A stretch of DNA of 64,000 bases, taken from assembly GCA_903813345.2 (NCBI GenBank), contig CAIIXF020000003.1:10804931-10868930 (forward strand), written 5' to 3'. Each line of letters opens with the position of its first letter. Within the stretch, counting starts at the first letter, position 1. The stretch is from Owenia fusiformis. Its lineage: Eukaryota; Annelida; Polychaeta; Sabellida; Oweniidae. The notes beneath the pieces are model-generated. The model ran no database searches. It saw nothing but the letters and a program-made list of their open reading frames with translations, and was not told where the DNA came from. The translations under genes were made by a program, and so were the position numbers. This document shows, one piece after another, positions 13,601 through 28,600 of this stretch.

Positions 13601-16600
13601 ATTAAAATACAGTGAGTAATATCACATGGGATGAGAGTACTTTTTCCCACAGTCATGTCACAATCAATGAAATTCTTTAAGCAAATATTTCAATTTTCAC
13701 CTACTGTATGTTAGATAATCCTTTTTAGATACAGTCCTAATAATCTGATATTTACACCTTGAAGTGAAGACAAGTGTCTGATCGAGTAAATAATCATATC
13801 ATGTTCAACCTAATACCATCTTGGTTTTCAGAACTGTGAATGAAATACACATGTATCACATGTATGAATCTAATAATCCATTAATAATAGAATAAATATT
13901 GTTAGTAAGTTGGGAGAAATCGTTTTGGGTGATTTTCTTTCACAATAGAATTTAGGATCAAGTAAAGTTGAAGTTTTATTATCAATTCCACCAACATTAT
14001 TTTGTTTTATAGATATGATTAAGACCAGTTTTCTTTTAATGCTATATTCTACTACATCCCTGACCAATGAAAACCTATTTTGCAATGTATTGGTATTATA
14101 ATCATTGGGTTGTTTTCCTTTCTTCCTATATGTGTTCTTTGTATATCTTGGCCATGTTATTGTAACACCTATATGCAATATACAAATAAATAAATAAAAA
14201 CATATCCCTTCAAACTCTCAAAACCTTTTCTGAGGTTATGGGGTTATGCTAATATTTAAAGCAAGTTGGTATATATAATGTCAGCATGCCAGTAAATTAC
14301 AAAGCTCTATAGTGTGGAATAGTGAGAAACATGTTGATGAATACAGTAGATGTAGCTAGTGAGAAAAAGTGGGGACCAATAGAAAATAAAACCAATCAGC
14401 AAAGAATTAAGTTTGAGAATATTGGGATATCACTAAAAATCGCTATTGTGAGAAGTCTGTTTACAATCTGTAACTATGAGATCATTGAGGTACAGTAGCA
14501 TAGAGAGCAGACTAAGACAAGCACACTAAATAATTACATAATATTATTGTCTGCAGTTAAAATTAATTGCATGTTGACGGTTGCCATAGAAATGATGTAG
14601 ATAAATGTTGTCTTTTGGCAACTTTGCACTTTCCCATGATCAGAAGTCTTACTACAAGTGTATTTGAATAAATTCTGTGCCTTGATGCCATTCCAGCTAT
14701 GCTATGGGAAATATGAGAGAAATTAAAAAGATTCCCTGAATTTGCTTGTCCCGTTCCATTCCTTTCTTAAATCTGAATGAGGCTTTGATTTCTGCATTTC
14801 TATATGTTTAGCCTCCAAGCCTTATTCAACTATGGACTTAAAGATATAGAACAAAGATTTATCTTTGCCAACTCACTTTTCTCCAATCTTTGAGTATTCT
14901 TATATTACAAAAATGAAATTTTCAACTTGTGAAGCCAAATGTTATATGAACTTTGGGGAATCAGCTTTGATCTTTGAACTAACAGTGAGCACCTGAGCAG
15001 CCCTGTAGCCTCCTGGTAGCAGGTCATAAAAACCTCATGTTACAGCTGGCATTTCAAATTGTTATTTATCAAATGATGAAAATTAAAAAAATCCTGATGC
15101 TTATCATGTAGTTGGTTTAAGGGGAGAACCATTGGGCTATAGATTTTGTCCTACTCTTTTTTTATACCCTGGAACATTTTCTTGTGAACCTAACAAACAT
15201 GTAGCAGGCAAAAGGTATTTCAATTCTAATATAGGGAGGGGTATAAGTATTTTGATGGTTTTTAATGGGATGGGACAAGTTGGGAATTTGTAAGAGTAGA
15301 GACTTTGCTATAAGCTTAGGCTTCTTACATATTCAATGATAGCATTTCAAATATGCCCAAGTTTACTAGATTCTTGCACAAAATGTGGATTGGGAGTGGT
15401 TGTGCTATGGTGACCTTCGGACACTCAGAAGTGGGTTTGTCACCAAATTGGCTACTCTTAAGGACTCATAATGATTCAGAGGGTCCCAAGGAACATTTTT
15501 ATAAATATTTCATTGATGTACTCGAAATGTCATTTAAACACCTATAGAGAGCCGTTCTATAGGCTGCTAAGAAATGAACTTGTCACTGTAAGGGTCGGGT
15601 CGCTTAAGAGTGGTTCATTTTCATTTGAACACTAAAAACAGAAACATTTGGCATTGGTTTGGTTGATGCAATCGAGATGTTGGATAAAATCAATTCTTGG
15701 GCATTTCAAAGAGTGCCCCCTGGTGGTGTCACCAAATCACTGACGAGCTGCCTTTTTGGGGAAGTTAGTCACATATATTATATCTACTAATAACTGATCT
15801 CAAACCTTTTGCACTCAAGATGTCAATTAAATCTTTGCTATAATATTTGGCTATATATACAAGGTGTTCTGTGGGTGATGAAGGAATATTCTTGAAATTT
15901 GATCACCTGAAGAGTAATTTAATTATCTTAAACATGTGGATGTTTCACCAAGTAACTCTATTTACTTTGTTTTAGAACCACTACCCATATTTAAATGTTG
16001 TACCAAAACAAACATAAAATGAAGGAAGATTTTTTCAATAACCGTTCAACAAATCCAAATCATCCTTTCTATGAATTTTAAGGTACAGCTGGAAAATAAC
16101 ATTTTGGTAAAAAATGGCTACACCTGCACATGTTATTTTCTGGTACAAAATAAAGTATGAAGGCTTGTGCCAATTTCCTTGCTTTTTTCAGGAAAGTATC
16201 ATTACATTGTCATCTTTTAGAATATCTGGTAGGAGTTCAATGGGAACTCCAGGAAATTCTGATATTTTGCACTTTCTATTTTTCCAAATTTTCTTTCAAA
16301 GTTTCCAGACAACACAGGAGCTACCATTGACCTGTTTCCATGTTTACTAAAAGTAGACAGTGTCATGATACTTTCCTGAAAAAAGCAAGGAAATACACAC
16401 ATGCCTTCATACTTAATTTTGTACCAGAAAATAGCATGTGCAGGTATAGCAATTTTTTACCAAAATGTTACTTTCCAGCTGAGCCTTAACAGCTCATTGC
16501 AAAATAAATTTTCTTAATCATTTGGGTACATTTTGTGAACACCTTGACATTTTAGGAGATTTGCACACTCAACCATAAAGGACTTCAATTTTGACAACTG

Positions 16601-19600
16601 CTTCGATGCCAATTTTGAGCAAAATTCTTCTACACTTTCGACCTTCAGCCTGGAGTTTTTTTAAAAGGTGTTGGCCCTTTTATAAGGAATAATAAGAAAA
16701 GGAAATGATGGAGAAGGATAATGGACAACACCTACAATAATCAGCTTATTTTAAAATATTGCAATTTGAAAATTATTGACACAATGTTAAATGCCTTTAA
16801 AAGTTTATTTACTCTTTCAAATATCACCATTTGAATGTTAAATCACAATTACCATGTCAACAAGGTCCTAGAAAGTTTAACATTAATCCAGTGAAATTAT
16901 TTGATAAATCAAGATATTAATTGAATATTGTCAGTTTTTCTAATAACATGGTATTCCAGCCTAGCCAAAATGAGTAATGCCATCTATTTATCTAATATAA
17001 TGAGACAGGATATGATTTGCTTTGCATTGCAAAGAATGTAATAATAATATAATAGACATCTGGCTTACCAGCATAATGTAGTTGCTAAAGTGCAGTTTAC
17101 AGGATGGCAACAGAAACTACAGAGAATGTATAATTGGTATATGATCAAGTTGGCCACTTTTATCATGTGAATGGACTGTATGACCAAAGTTGTTCATAAG
17201 GCTTCATAGATGAGTATAACCTTTGAACAACAGAACAGAGACCTGACATATGATATAAACAAAACAATCTCATTAGACATGTTAGAGATTTTACAATACA
17301 TTATCCAATGATCCAATGTTTAACAATTACATAAAAGGCATTTTCACGAATAAGTGACACTTTTCGGTATTTTTTTGTAACAGCATCCTTATTTATTCAA
17401 TTTAAGGTATAAAAGAAAAACAATGTTTTCTAGAAGTTGGTACCATAATGGTCTCATATGCACATCATGAAAAAATACAATATGTTGTTGCTTATTTTAA
17501 AAATCAACAAGTAATGACCCAAAATATGCTGTTTTTTTGGTGTAACAAGCATTTCACTTAAATTGTGACCATGTTTACATAATCACAGAAGGGCTAATAT
17601 CATAGATAGATCGACAATTCTAATACCAAGTGGTAGCTAAATCATTTATCTTTAATATGTTTTTTAAATTGTTTCAAACACTGTCATATAGCCCAAGTTG
17701 TAACCGTTTTTATGTCATGACTACTCTGTAACACTTTTCCATTTTTTGGAGAGGTATTTTATATTTTTAGCACAGAAAATCTGTAGCTGAGTATTTTCCT
17801 TCATATATAATGATTTTGAATAGCTAACATATTCATATATAACTTGTAAAAAGCTTTTTACTTGGAATTATTTAATTAACAAATAGCGAATAAAAGTTCT
17901 GAATCATTTTTTAGGAGTCACAAACCATGAGGTGTCCGTAATGGCAAAGTTTCTACAATTTACACAGTACTTCTATCTTAACTATTCTTATTTTTTAATG
18001 AAATGAACACAACTTATCAATCAAATAATAATTTAACAATGATTGACCTTTTACTTTCTGATCCAGAGGCAGATATGGTGTCTGAAATGTAGAGAGGTGT
18101 CCGTAATGCTACATGATTTATTAATTCAAATTGTGAAATTAGCTTACTTTATCCCAAAAATCACTGTTGAATATTTCCCAAGTGTCTCTCTACATATGTT
18201 TATTAAATTTAAACTGGTATTGCCACTGCTAATATTTGAATTTTTTTTTACCATAAGCTACGGGGGTCCATTTTACAAACATCAGTACTGATTAAAAATG
18301 AGGCAGAATTTAATTAAAATTGATTTTAAATTCCAAGTCTTTACTAGGCACATGGTCAAAACTAGATTTAATTTTTTGAAATAGATGGAAACAAATAAAA
18401 AAAATAAATAAGTTTTTAAAAAACATTACAGACACCTCAAGCCTATTGATTTTATGTTTAAAGCAAAAATAACTTATTTTCAAAGCAGTAAATAACCTTT
18501 ATAAGTAAAAAATGGAGAAAACAAAGTATGCAGAGGAGGAAAAAGATATTAGGTTAAAAATACAAACCAGCAAAAGAAAATAAGAGGAAACATGTACTTG
18601 AAAGAAATTTTTTTAAATGTTGCACTTAAAAGGCAATATACTCTAATAGTGATATAGAGAATCCAGTCCAAAGATTTCAACGCATTGTTAACACATTCTG
18701 AAATGACTCATGAAGTACCAAAAAAGCATTGCATCAAAAAACATGATATTTGAATTCATATAAACACAATGTAGAGTGGAGATGATGAGTTTTAATCTTT
18801 TGTGACAACTAGACCAAAGAACAGCAAGTACCCAAAAACAAAGCAGCAAGAGTGCTTCAAGTTCATTTTGGATGAAAAGCATAATTCATTTTCAATTTTA
18901 TATATTTATTTTAAATTGTTTGTCATTTGATATCCTACACCTTAAAGTTTGTCGTGTAGTCAATTTTTTACCTTGCCTTGTTCTATCCTTAAGCTTGTGT
19001 TCATTGAATTGAATTGCCTGGTTTGGCGGGTATGTGTCTTGAAGCAAGACTAATTTGTTGGACAAAACTAAAATAGTATAATATGGTTCAAATAGAACGA
19101 TATTACCATATAACATTCTTGTCAAAACATGCCAAATTGCAACACAAACAAGGGTATAGTAATCAGTGGTGAACAGAGATATCCATAATGTTTGAGATAA
19201 AATGACTATAATTAATTAAATAGGACATCCAAGTGATTTCACTTCTTAAATTGTTCAGCCCAGGTACAGATTGTTTTCCTCTTGTTATCTTGCTCAATGT
19301 AAAGTATATGCTGTTAAATCATACATTTCTTTGTAAAATTCAATGTATGTCTACATGTAGACATACATTGAATTTTACAAAGAAATGTATGATTTAATGC
19401 TATTTCTTTCATCATTTAAACATAAATTGACAGATTTTGCAACGAACACAGATAATTCAGTGGATAGCAATTGAAAGACCGTGGAATAATCCACAAAATT
19501 GGATACTTTTGTTGGGGCTGCAATGTGAATTTATCTAATAATGTGACTTTATTTTGTAAAATCTAATTCATTAAGTGAGGAGGTAGATATGTTCAAAACA

Positions 19601-22600
19601 AATATTACTTTTTCTTCATATTTTGCAGCCAGTTGTTGTACAAAATGTGTTATCAATGATATAAGACTTAAAAAAATATGTCAGAAACAAAAATATTCTT
19701 GTTTTGAATGTTGGTTTGTGAGCATATTGAGAGTGAATTGTCCGTAATGCCAATTTCAGTACCTATAAAGATGACAGTATTTTGTAAAGGACGATTCTCG
19801 GTTTGGAGAACGAAGTTCATCAATCTAAATGAGCATTATCCCTGCTTCGGACAAATTTGATTTTTTTACATAATATAGATTTGAATGTCTTCTTTTGAAT
19901 AGTCATAATTTAATTTGGGTAATATTTCTAGATTTTTCGCAAAAAAATATTAGCGCAGTACACTGATGAACTTCTTTCCCCAAATCGAGACTTGTATTTA
20001 TCGAATCGGTCTAATTGAACGTTATCCCTGCTTCAGACCAATTTGTTACTTTTACATCTTATAGATTTAAATGTCCTCTTTTGAATATTCATAGTTTAAT
20101 TTGGGTAATATTTCTATATTTTTCATAAAAAAATTATTAGCCCAGGAGACTTTTCTCCAAACCAAGAATCGTCCTTTGCAGATGCGGATACTTAGGAATT
20201 TTTACATCATCAAAAGCCTGACATATGAAAGTGTAAAAATCTTCATAAACAATAAGGAAAACTTGAAAAAAAAATTTTGACATTTTGAAATGGAAAAGTG
20301 TCACTTATTCGTGAAAATGCCTAAAGCCAACCATGCAATGAGATATGATACTTCGACTGGAATGTATGTACACCTGTATGACCCCCCCCCCCTGTGTGAG
20401 TCCATTCAAACAATCAAATGACAGCAAATAGGGAACAAGTGACAACACAGTTTTGACTAGATATTAGCTAAGGAGATGAGATGATTCAAAAACTACCAAA
20501 ATTTGGTGAAGCATATTTACATATCAGCCCCAAATGAGCCAAAGATACTGAACAATCAGTGCACAATGAGACCATAAGCAGAGACCATTGGGATCCCCAG
20601 CTCTTACAGAAGTGCTTCCCACCTCACACAAATACCAGTTCTGTAGTATCTTGTTCTGATATTCAAATGCAGTGAGTAAACATTCTTGAAAAATAAATCT
20701 TATTACATATCTGAAGATAGTGTTATTAGTATGAGCTTACCTTATCAAAGGTAGTATAAAATTCCATACAAGCATATTAAAATGTCTTCATATATAAAGC
20801 TTCATATATATATATTTCTTCATTGATATACTCTTTAGCCAGAATCAGGTTTTCTTCAGTTAAGATTTTACGCAAATTACATGTACTGTAAATACATAAA
20901 TTAAACTATGTTTAGGCCGAAATAGGAGACATCACCTCTAAATTATCAGGTAGGGGCTCTAATACATGTAGAGATCAGTAAATATTCTATAATTGAATGT
21001 ATTGTTCATCAAATGGTTCATATCTTATACAAATACCTGAACAAATATCCAAATGAGCAAAATCCAATTTTCAATTTGAACCCATTCCAATCAAAATGCA
21101 AGTAACCTATTGTTTATTTGAAGTATTCAAATAAAAAGTTTTGATAAAAATAAAAGTTTTGACTAATTAAAATGTAACTCAAGAAAAGTGAATACTATAA
21201 TTTAATTAAACTAGTGTGATCCCAAGTTCAGCTTTCAATTGCACATAAATCATCAAAGATAATGCTGAATAGGTTTGGACTATAAACAATAGCTGATAAC
21301 TATAATGACTTCTGTTAAACCCAACACTTCTCTTTAGAACAGCTTTAAAGTAAAAACCTCTCTTTGGAACAACTTTAAAGTAAAAACCTCTCTTTGGAAC
21401 AGCTTTAAAGTAAAAACCTCTCTTTGGAACAACTTTAAAGTAAAAACCTCTCTTTGGAACAGCTTTAAAGTAAAAACCTCTCTTTGGAACAACTTTCTTT
21501 AGGGAACACTTCTCAGTAAAAACCTCTCTTTGGAACAGCTTTAAAGTAAAAACCTCTATTTGGAACAACTTTCTTTAGGGAACACTTCTCTTTGGAACAG
21601 CTTTAAGGGGCGGGGTCAAAATATCAATGTTCATATGGAGACGAAAGTAATTTCGTTTGGACAACAACCCCCCCACCCCCCTCTAGACGAAAGCTTAGGT
21701 CACTTCAAAAAAACATTGGCATAATCGTATCCTATTTGCCGGGTTATTATTACGGTGAATTAACACACGTTCGCAATTTAACTGCATTGAACTCTTCAAA
21801 AGGAGGAGGGAAAAGTACGGAATTTATTTGAAAAATGATCGAATTATCGTCTTTATCTACCGATATTTTGGACCTATCACACAAAAAAGCTCACGAACTA
21901 TTGAAAACAAGCCTTTTTATCAGAACATAGCGCCAGAAAAAGTGGGTAAGTCCAATTATTTTTTGTATATCAGATCCGAATTATCGATGTTTTTTTGGTC
22001 AACGAAAGTGCCCAAAAACCCCCTCCCCCCTTGCAAAAGTACTTTCGTCTCCATATGAACATCGATATTTTGACCCCACCCCTAAAGTAAAAACCTCTCT
22101 TTGGAACAACTTTATAGGGAACACTTCTCTTTGGAACAGCTTTAAAGTAAAAACCTCTCTTTGGAACAGCTTTAAAGTAAAAACCTCTCTTTGGAACAAC
22201 TTTATAGGGAACACTTCTCTTTGGAACAGCTTTAAAGTAAAAACCTCTCTTTGGAACAACTTTATAGGGAACACTTCTCTTTGGAACAGCTTTAAAGTAA
22301 AAACCTCTCTTTGGAACAACTTTAAAGTAAAAACCTCTCTTTGGAACAACTTTATAGGGAACACTTCTCTTTGGAACAACTTTAAAGTACAAACCTCTAT
22401 TTGGAACTTTAAAGTAAAAACCTCTCTTTGGAACAGCTTTAAAGTAAAAACCTCTATTTGGAACTTTAAAGGGAACACTTCTCTTTGGCACAACTTATAA
22501 AGTAAATATTTCTCTTAGGAACAACTTTGAAGTAAACATTTCTCTTAGGCACAACTTAAAAGAAAACACTTCTCTTTGGAACAACTTTAAAGTACAAACC

Positions 22601-25600
22601 TCTATTTGGAACTTTAAAGGGAACACCTCTCTTTGTCACAACTTATAAAGTAAATATTTCTCTTAGGAACAACTTTGAAGTAAACATTTCTCTTAGGAAC
22701 AACTTTAAAGTAAACACTATTCTTAGGAACAACTTTGAAGTAAACATTTCTCTTAGGCACAACTTTAAAGTAAACACTATTCTTAGGAACAACTTTAAAG
22801 AAAACACTTCTCTTAGGAACAACTTTAAAGTAAACACTATTCTTAGGAACAACTTTAAAGAAAACACTTCTCTTAGGCACAACTTTAAAGAACCCTATTC
22901 TTAGGAACAACTTTAAATAAAACACTTCTCTTAGGAACAACTTTAAAGCAAACACTATTTTTAGGAACAACTTTAAAGAAAACACTTCTCTTTGGAACAA
23001 CTTTAAAGCAAACACTATTTTTAGGAACAACTTTAAAGAAAACACTTCTCTTAGGAACAACTTTAAAGCAAACACTATTTTTAGGAACAACTTAAAAGAA
23101 AACACTTCTCTTTGGAACAACTTTAAAGAAAACACTTCTCTTTGTAACAACTTTAAAGTAAACACTTTCATTTGGGACAAGTAAACACTTCTCTTTTGAA
23201 CACTTTAAAATAAACACTTCTCTTTGGGACAACTTATGAAGTAAACACTTCTCTTTGAAACAACTTTATAGTAATGACTTCTCTTTGGAAAAAACTTAAG
23301 TTGTTAACACTTATTTAGGACAAATTATATCATAAGCACCTCACTTTATAATCTTTGTAAACACCCCTCATTAAAATACCTCTTAAGTAAACTCTTTCTT
23401 TAGAAAATTTTTTTTTGTTAACAACTCTCTTTAGAACTATTTATTTCTTAAATACCTCTCTTAGAAGAAGACCTTTATAGTAAGCACTTTTCAGAATAAC
23501 TTCTTATTTCACACATTATTGTAGAAAACCTTTATAATAAACACATCGATCTAAAACACCTTTTATAGTAATCATTTTTCTTTCGACTTATATCTTTAAC
23601 AACTCTCTTTAGAACAACTTATTTTAGTAAACACTTCTCATTGACAGATCTTCAAAGTAAATGCCTCTCATCCTTCAAGATCGGGCTTCACTGCTAAACA
23701 GCAACTATTAATGAGTGGAATACCCTTGGACCAAGGATGAATACTCTCTTTAAAATACCTTTACAGTCATATATTCCAAAGAAATGATTCAGGTGATGAT
23801 ATAAATAAATCCTATTAAAGTTAACATCCATTAATAATGAGCACCTATAAAAATGAACACCTACCAATATAGATGTTTCTTTTTTGGGATGTGTTCATTG
23901 TCACAGGTTTAAGTAGATTCTAACACATCCAGTTATTCATTGATCAATATATGAGGGTTAACTTCTGCATCATTGAAGACACATTCAGAAAAATAAACAG
24001 ATTAACAGATTTCCAACTCCACATCATTCAATTTTTATATAATCTAATCTAGACTCACTTAATATCACATGTCTTCTTTGATTTTCACATAATTTTAAAA
24101 TAATAGGAAGAAACCGAGTAACCAATAAAGGAGAAAGGACACAATTGAAGCCATCTCCATTCATGCTGGGCCAAATGATGTGGAACAATCTTCGAATTGG
24201 AGACACCCCCTGGACACTTCACCCCTTGGACACTTCACCCCTTGGACACTTCACCCACTGGACACTTCACGGTTCACCCTTAGACATTTTTGCCCCTCTA
24301 AAGGGTGATCAGTCTAGGGGCGAAATGTCCAAGGGGTAAAATGTCTTGATACTGAATAAATCTGAAATATGTAGCTATATGTTTTGAAAGCAAACTGAAA
24401 AGCATTTTATGAAAGGTATTTATTTCCTTACCAAGACCTATGATTCCAAAAAGCAGAATCAAGTAAAATTAAAAGCTCTTTTTAAGACAAACAGTTTTAT
24501 GTAACTCTTGCAAAAGCAGTTTTGTGTGACCTCATAATGTATAGCTTTTTGTATAGGACTTTATAACATATGAAGGGGCTATAATTATGTCAAACTTTAC
24601 AAAGAGCAATTATAAGAAAATGTATATGTAACTTTATGACCTGTTTAACTTTAGCTGAATAATTTTGAATCATGTCCAAATGTATTATTTCATTACTTCC
24701 TGTACCCTCAACACAATGGCAGTTGATGCATGTGAGCATGGAATTATCAAGCCAAAACAAACTGAAATGCCGATTCAATGCCAAATAAATAACAAAGATG
24801 AATGGTGAATAGGTTATGGTATCAATGATATTGTCCTTGTTACAAGTTGGCAAGAAAATTAGAATTTTCATTGTGATACATTCAAAGATCAAATGTTCCA
24901 ATCAAGCTGTTCAAACAATGGACTTCAGACCCACATACAAAATGTAACTGGTTAAAATTCCAAAGGAATTGAAAAGATGTGAGTAGAAATAATCTTGATT
25001 TACTTAATTAAATATTCAAAATTTAGTTAAAGGGATATCATATTTGAAGTCAACATGTAAAATTGCACCTAGAAATGTGGTCCAAAAAAGTATTTATACT
25101 AACTTTGAAAATTCAATCTTCTTTGAAAATGTGACTTCTAGGTCAGGGAGATTCCCCATAGACCAATGTTACAAAATCACAAAAAGTGAAATATCTTTTC
25201 TTGTGTTGGCCAGCTAATATTTTCTTTTACTGGATATATTTGTTCATGAGATACACACAGATAATATGAAAATTGATCCCCTTAAACTGATAATATTCAA
25301 GTTTAAGGTAACTTTCTTATATACCTGCAATGTTAATTAACCTTAATCAGCCACCTGGTGGTGGAACTGGTAACTACCTACTCGCATCTGGGTAATTACC
25401 ATAAATAAATAATTAAAAAACATCATATGCTATATTAGGGTATGGTTAATGCTTTAATAATCTGAAAGGAGAAACTATTTTGCATTTAGAAGTTTTGTTA
25501 TGGGCTAAGAGTGCACAACTCCTTCCTGTGTCCAGGAGATTTGCAAGAATGCTAGCAGAATTTCAGCAATATTTCCTTATTGTTTGTTAAGGCTACACAG

Positions 25601-28600
25601 CAAAGATTGATCAAGATGTATATATAGAATCAGCAGAATCTAAAATCTGGGTCTCAAAATGTTGTTTTTGATTTTCTAAATAACCTTATAACCTTATTAC
25701 ACATAAAAAGAGGGCAGCACATTCTTCACTATGTTCAATGTATACAATGAACATAACTTTTATTTATGTGGATTTGTATTGTTCAGATGTTTCCATTCAT
25801 ACACTTACTTGAAAAAGTTCTGCATATACATCCTGCTACAGGGAGACCAGAGAAACTGTCCATTGATGCCCCCAAGTACTGGAGCCATAATAGAGCCCTG
25901 CGTTTTCTTGCAAGAGTTCTGTTGGCCATCATGGACCATACCAAAGCTATAAAAATGATACATGTAAAATAATATACATAACAGAACTGGATATAAAAGA
26001 TGAAAATTTGCCCTATAATAGACTATATGTACAGTACTTGCAAAATAAGAGTTCAATGTATCGATTCAGTAATAGTTGTAGTCTGCTTGTTATTCTTTTT
26101 AGAGAACTGTTGCTGCTTGTTTTAGTTAATAGATTTATTGGCCTGCAATCTTTATTATTGAAAAAAACTAAATCAAACGTGTTCTAAAGGATAGGTATCG
26201 ATATGGTGAACTGAATTCAACAATGTTTTTCTCTTAAACCAATTATTGAAAACATTCTGTAAAAAAACATGGTCCATTATGTAATGTTGACTGATTGGCA
26301 ACAATTTAATGCAAAAATTATTTATACCTGTATATATTTTATATAACTGTTTTTGTTAACATTTTTTTCTTTTTTTGTTTTTTGTTCCTTTCTACCAATA
26401 CTTGATAATGAAATAAAATGTCTTTCTGATCCTTGTTGGAACAAAATAGAATATGCAACATTTTCTTAGACCTCTCAATATTATAGTTATACAAAGGAAA
26501 TTTTGGTGGATTTAACATAAAGTATGCAAAAACTTAAAACAAAACCCCCAAAATAGATAAAAAATTAAGATAAACCTTTTATTACATTAACAAGACACTT
26601 TTATAAAATCAACCAAACTTTCCTTTGTATAATTACAATATCGATAGACCTAAACACGTTGTGTTTATGTCGTCTTGTTCCAATGAGGTTCGGATAGATG
26701 TTTCATTTCATTCCTAACATATGATACCAAGGACGAAAGAAGTGTCTGATGTGTTTTCTAAAACAATATAGAGAAAAGTACATATATACTGTAGATATTT
26801 CAAATTATAATGTTACCATCCAAAAGATAACCATTAAATTGACGATGTGTACAATTTTCAGAATGTTTTGATGACTGGTTTAAGAGAAACATGTGTTCAT
26901 CATATCTATACCACTCCTTTGCAAACTCTTCAAATGGGAATGGACTGTGGTTGGAGATGCTTCTCCTTTAACAGTTGAAGCATGGGACTGTGGCATATAG
27001 TCCACCTGTGTAGCTCAGCGGTAGCGCAGGTACCTCTTACGCAATAGGTCCCGGATTCGATCCCCAGTTCAGGCAAGACTAAATTTGCTTGTTTGCGTGA
27101 AGTACTTCAGGGTGTTTGACTGAGTGGTCCGCAACTCATACAAAAGGCTGTGGTGTGTACTTGTATGTATAAGTGCACATAAAAGAACACAGAGCTCCTT
27201 CAAGGAGGGGTTTCTGGGTATATCTTCCATGTTAATTACGTAAATTACGACCGTATATATACGGGACATACAAAATACAATAAAATATATATGATATCAA
27301 GTGAACTTATACTACATGCATGTACGTGTACTTACTTGGCATGGGGCTGTGGCATATATATGATATCAAGTGAACTTATACTACATGCATGTACGTGTAC
27401 TTACTTGTGTCCTAGTTCATGGGTGATGGTGAGTGCTGTTCCTAAACCTGAATCTTCGTTTACTGTACAACTCTGGTGACGCTTGCACATCCCCTTCATA
27501 GGAGCAAACCCTACAGTTACAATATAAACATAGCACAACAAGCAACATTAGGATAGATATACAAAATATCAGGAGCATACAAAAGTACAGACAGCATAGA
27601 ATGCAAACATAGGAAGCAAACCAGGGGCGTAGCCAGCAATTGTCAAGGGGCATCTATTTTTGGGGTTTTCAAGACTGTGAGCGAAGCGAGCCCAAAAAAT
27701 GGGGGTACAGGGGTTTCGGAAGTTTAAAAAATTGTAAATTTAAATGTCCTCTTTTGAATATTTATAATTTAATTTGGGTGTTACATGTATCTCTAAATTT
27801 TTCAAAAAAACATACATGAACAATGGTTATGACAGGTTGCTTACCCAGTGTATCACACGGCTCCTCACTGTATGAACATATGTCCTTCCTAGTTAACAAG
27901 ATGGCATGGTCATGATGAGCCTTGCCATCCTTGTTTAAGATATTAGACTGCCAACTACAGAAACTGTATAATGTGTTCTGACCATGATGCGAGATCTCTA
28001 AACCAGGCTGAAACAAACATGAGAAAATTAGAGAATTAGAAAAGTTGAACTGAAAGGAAAAATCAAATATGTCAACTTGAACTTCATGAGAGAATCACAT
28101 ATGTCAACTTGAACTTAATGAGAGAATCACATATGTCAACTTTAACTTAAAGGGAGAATCATATATGTCAACTTGAACTTAAATGGGGAATCACATATGT
28201 CAACTTAAACTTAAAGGGAGAATCATATATGTCAACTTGAACTTAATGAGAGAATCACATATGTCAACTTGAACTTAAAGGGAGAATCATATATGTCAAC
28301 TTGAACTTAAATGGGGAATCAAATATGTCAACTTAACAAGAGAGAATCAAATATGTCAACTTGAACTTAATGAGAGAATCACATATGTCAACTTGAACTT
28401 AAAGGCAGAAACATATATGTCAACTTGAACTTAAAAGGGGGAATCACATATGTCAACTTGAACATAAATTGGGAATCACATATGTCAACTTAAAAAGGGA
28501 GAATTGAATATATCAACTTGAACTTAATGGGAGAATCACATATGTAAACTTATATTTAAAATGAGAATTTCATATGCTTACTTAAATTATGCTATGGAGA

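Larger units (their letters stand above)
17336..20322. mobile_element. 3.0-kb DNA transposon-like element with perfect 30-bp TIRs
   Basis: Left TIR 17336-17365 (AGGCATTTTCACGAATAAGT + GACACTTTTC) is an exact inverted copy of 20293-20322. Inside are three GTCCGTAATG motifs (about 17934, 18096 and 19739), an 84-bp perfect palindrome (19314-19397) and a nested 392-bp TIR element (19786-20177). The longest frames inside (18043-18291, 18688-18882, 18898-19125) show no transposase motif, so the element is non-autonomous or eroded. It sits in the ADAMTS 15-kb intron. The target-site duplication is not clear (AAA on both sides). Confidence 0.8.

Noticed and set aside
13870-14178. 102-codon minus-strand frame as an exon or retroelement protein
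   Set aside because: No motif recognised and no ADAMTS-like content; not enough to call.
21970-23180. 164-188-codon minus-strand frames (VPKRGFYFK, LFLREVFSLK)
   Set aside because: Produced by the 30-bp satellite; several frames are open in parallel and one runs into the MITE.
27003-27074. Functional tRNA gene
   Set aside because: A and B boxes are good, but acceptor and T stems pair poorly and a SINE body follows.
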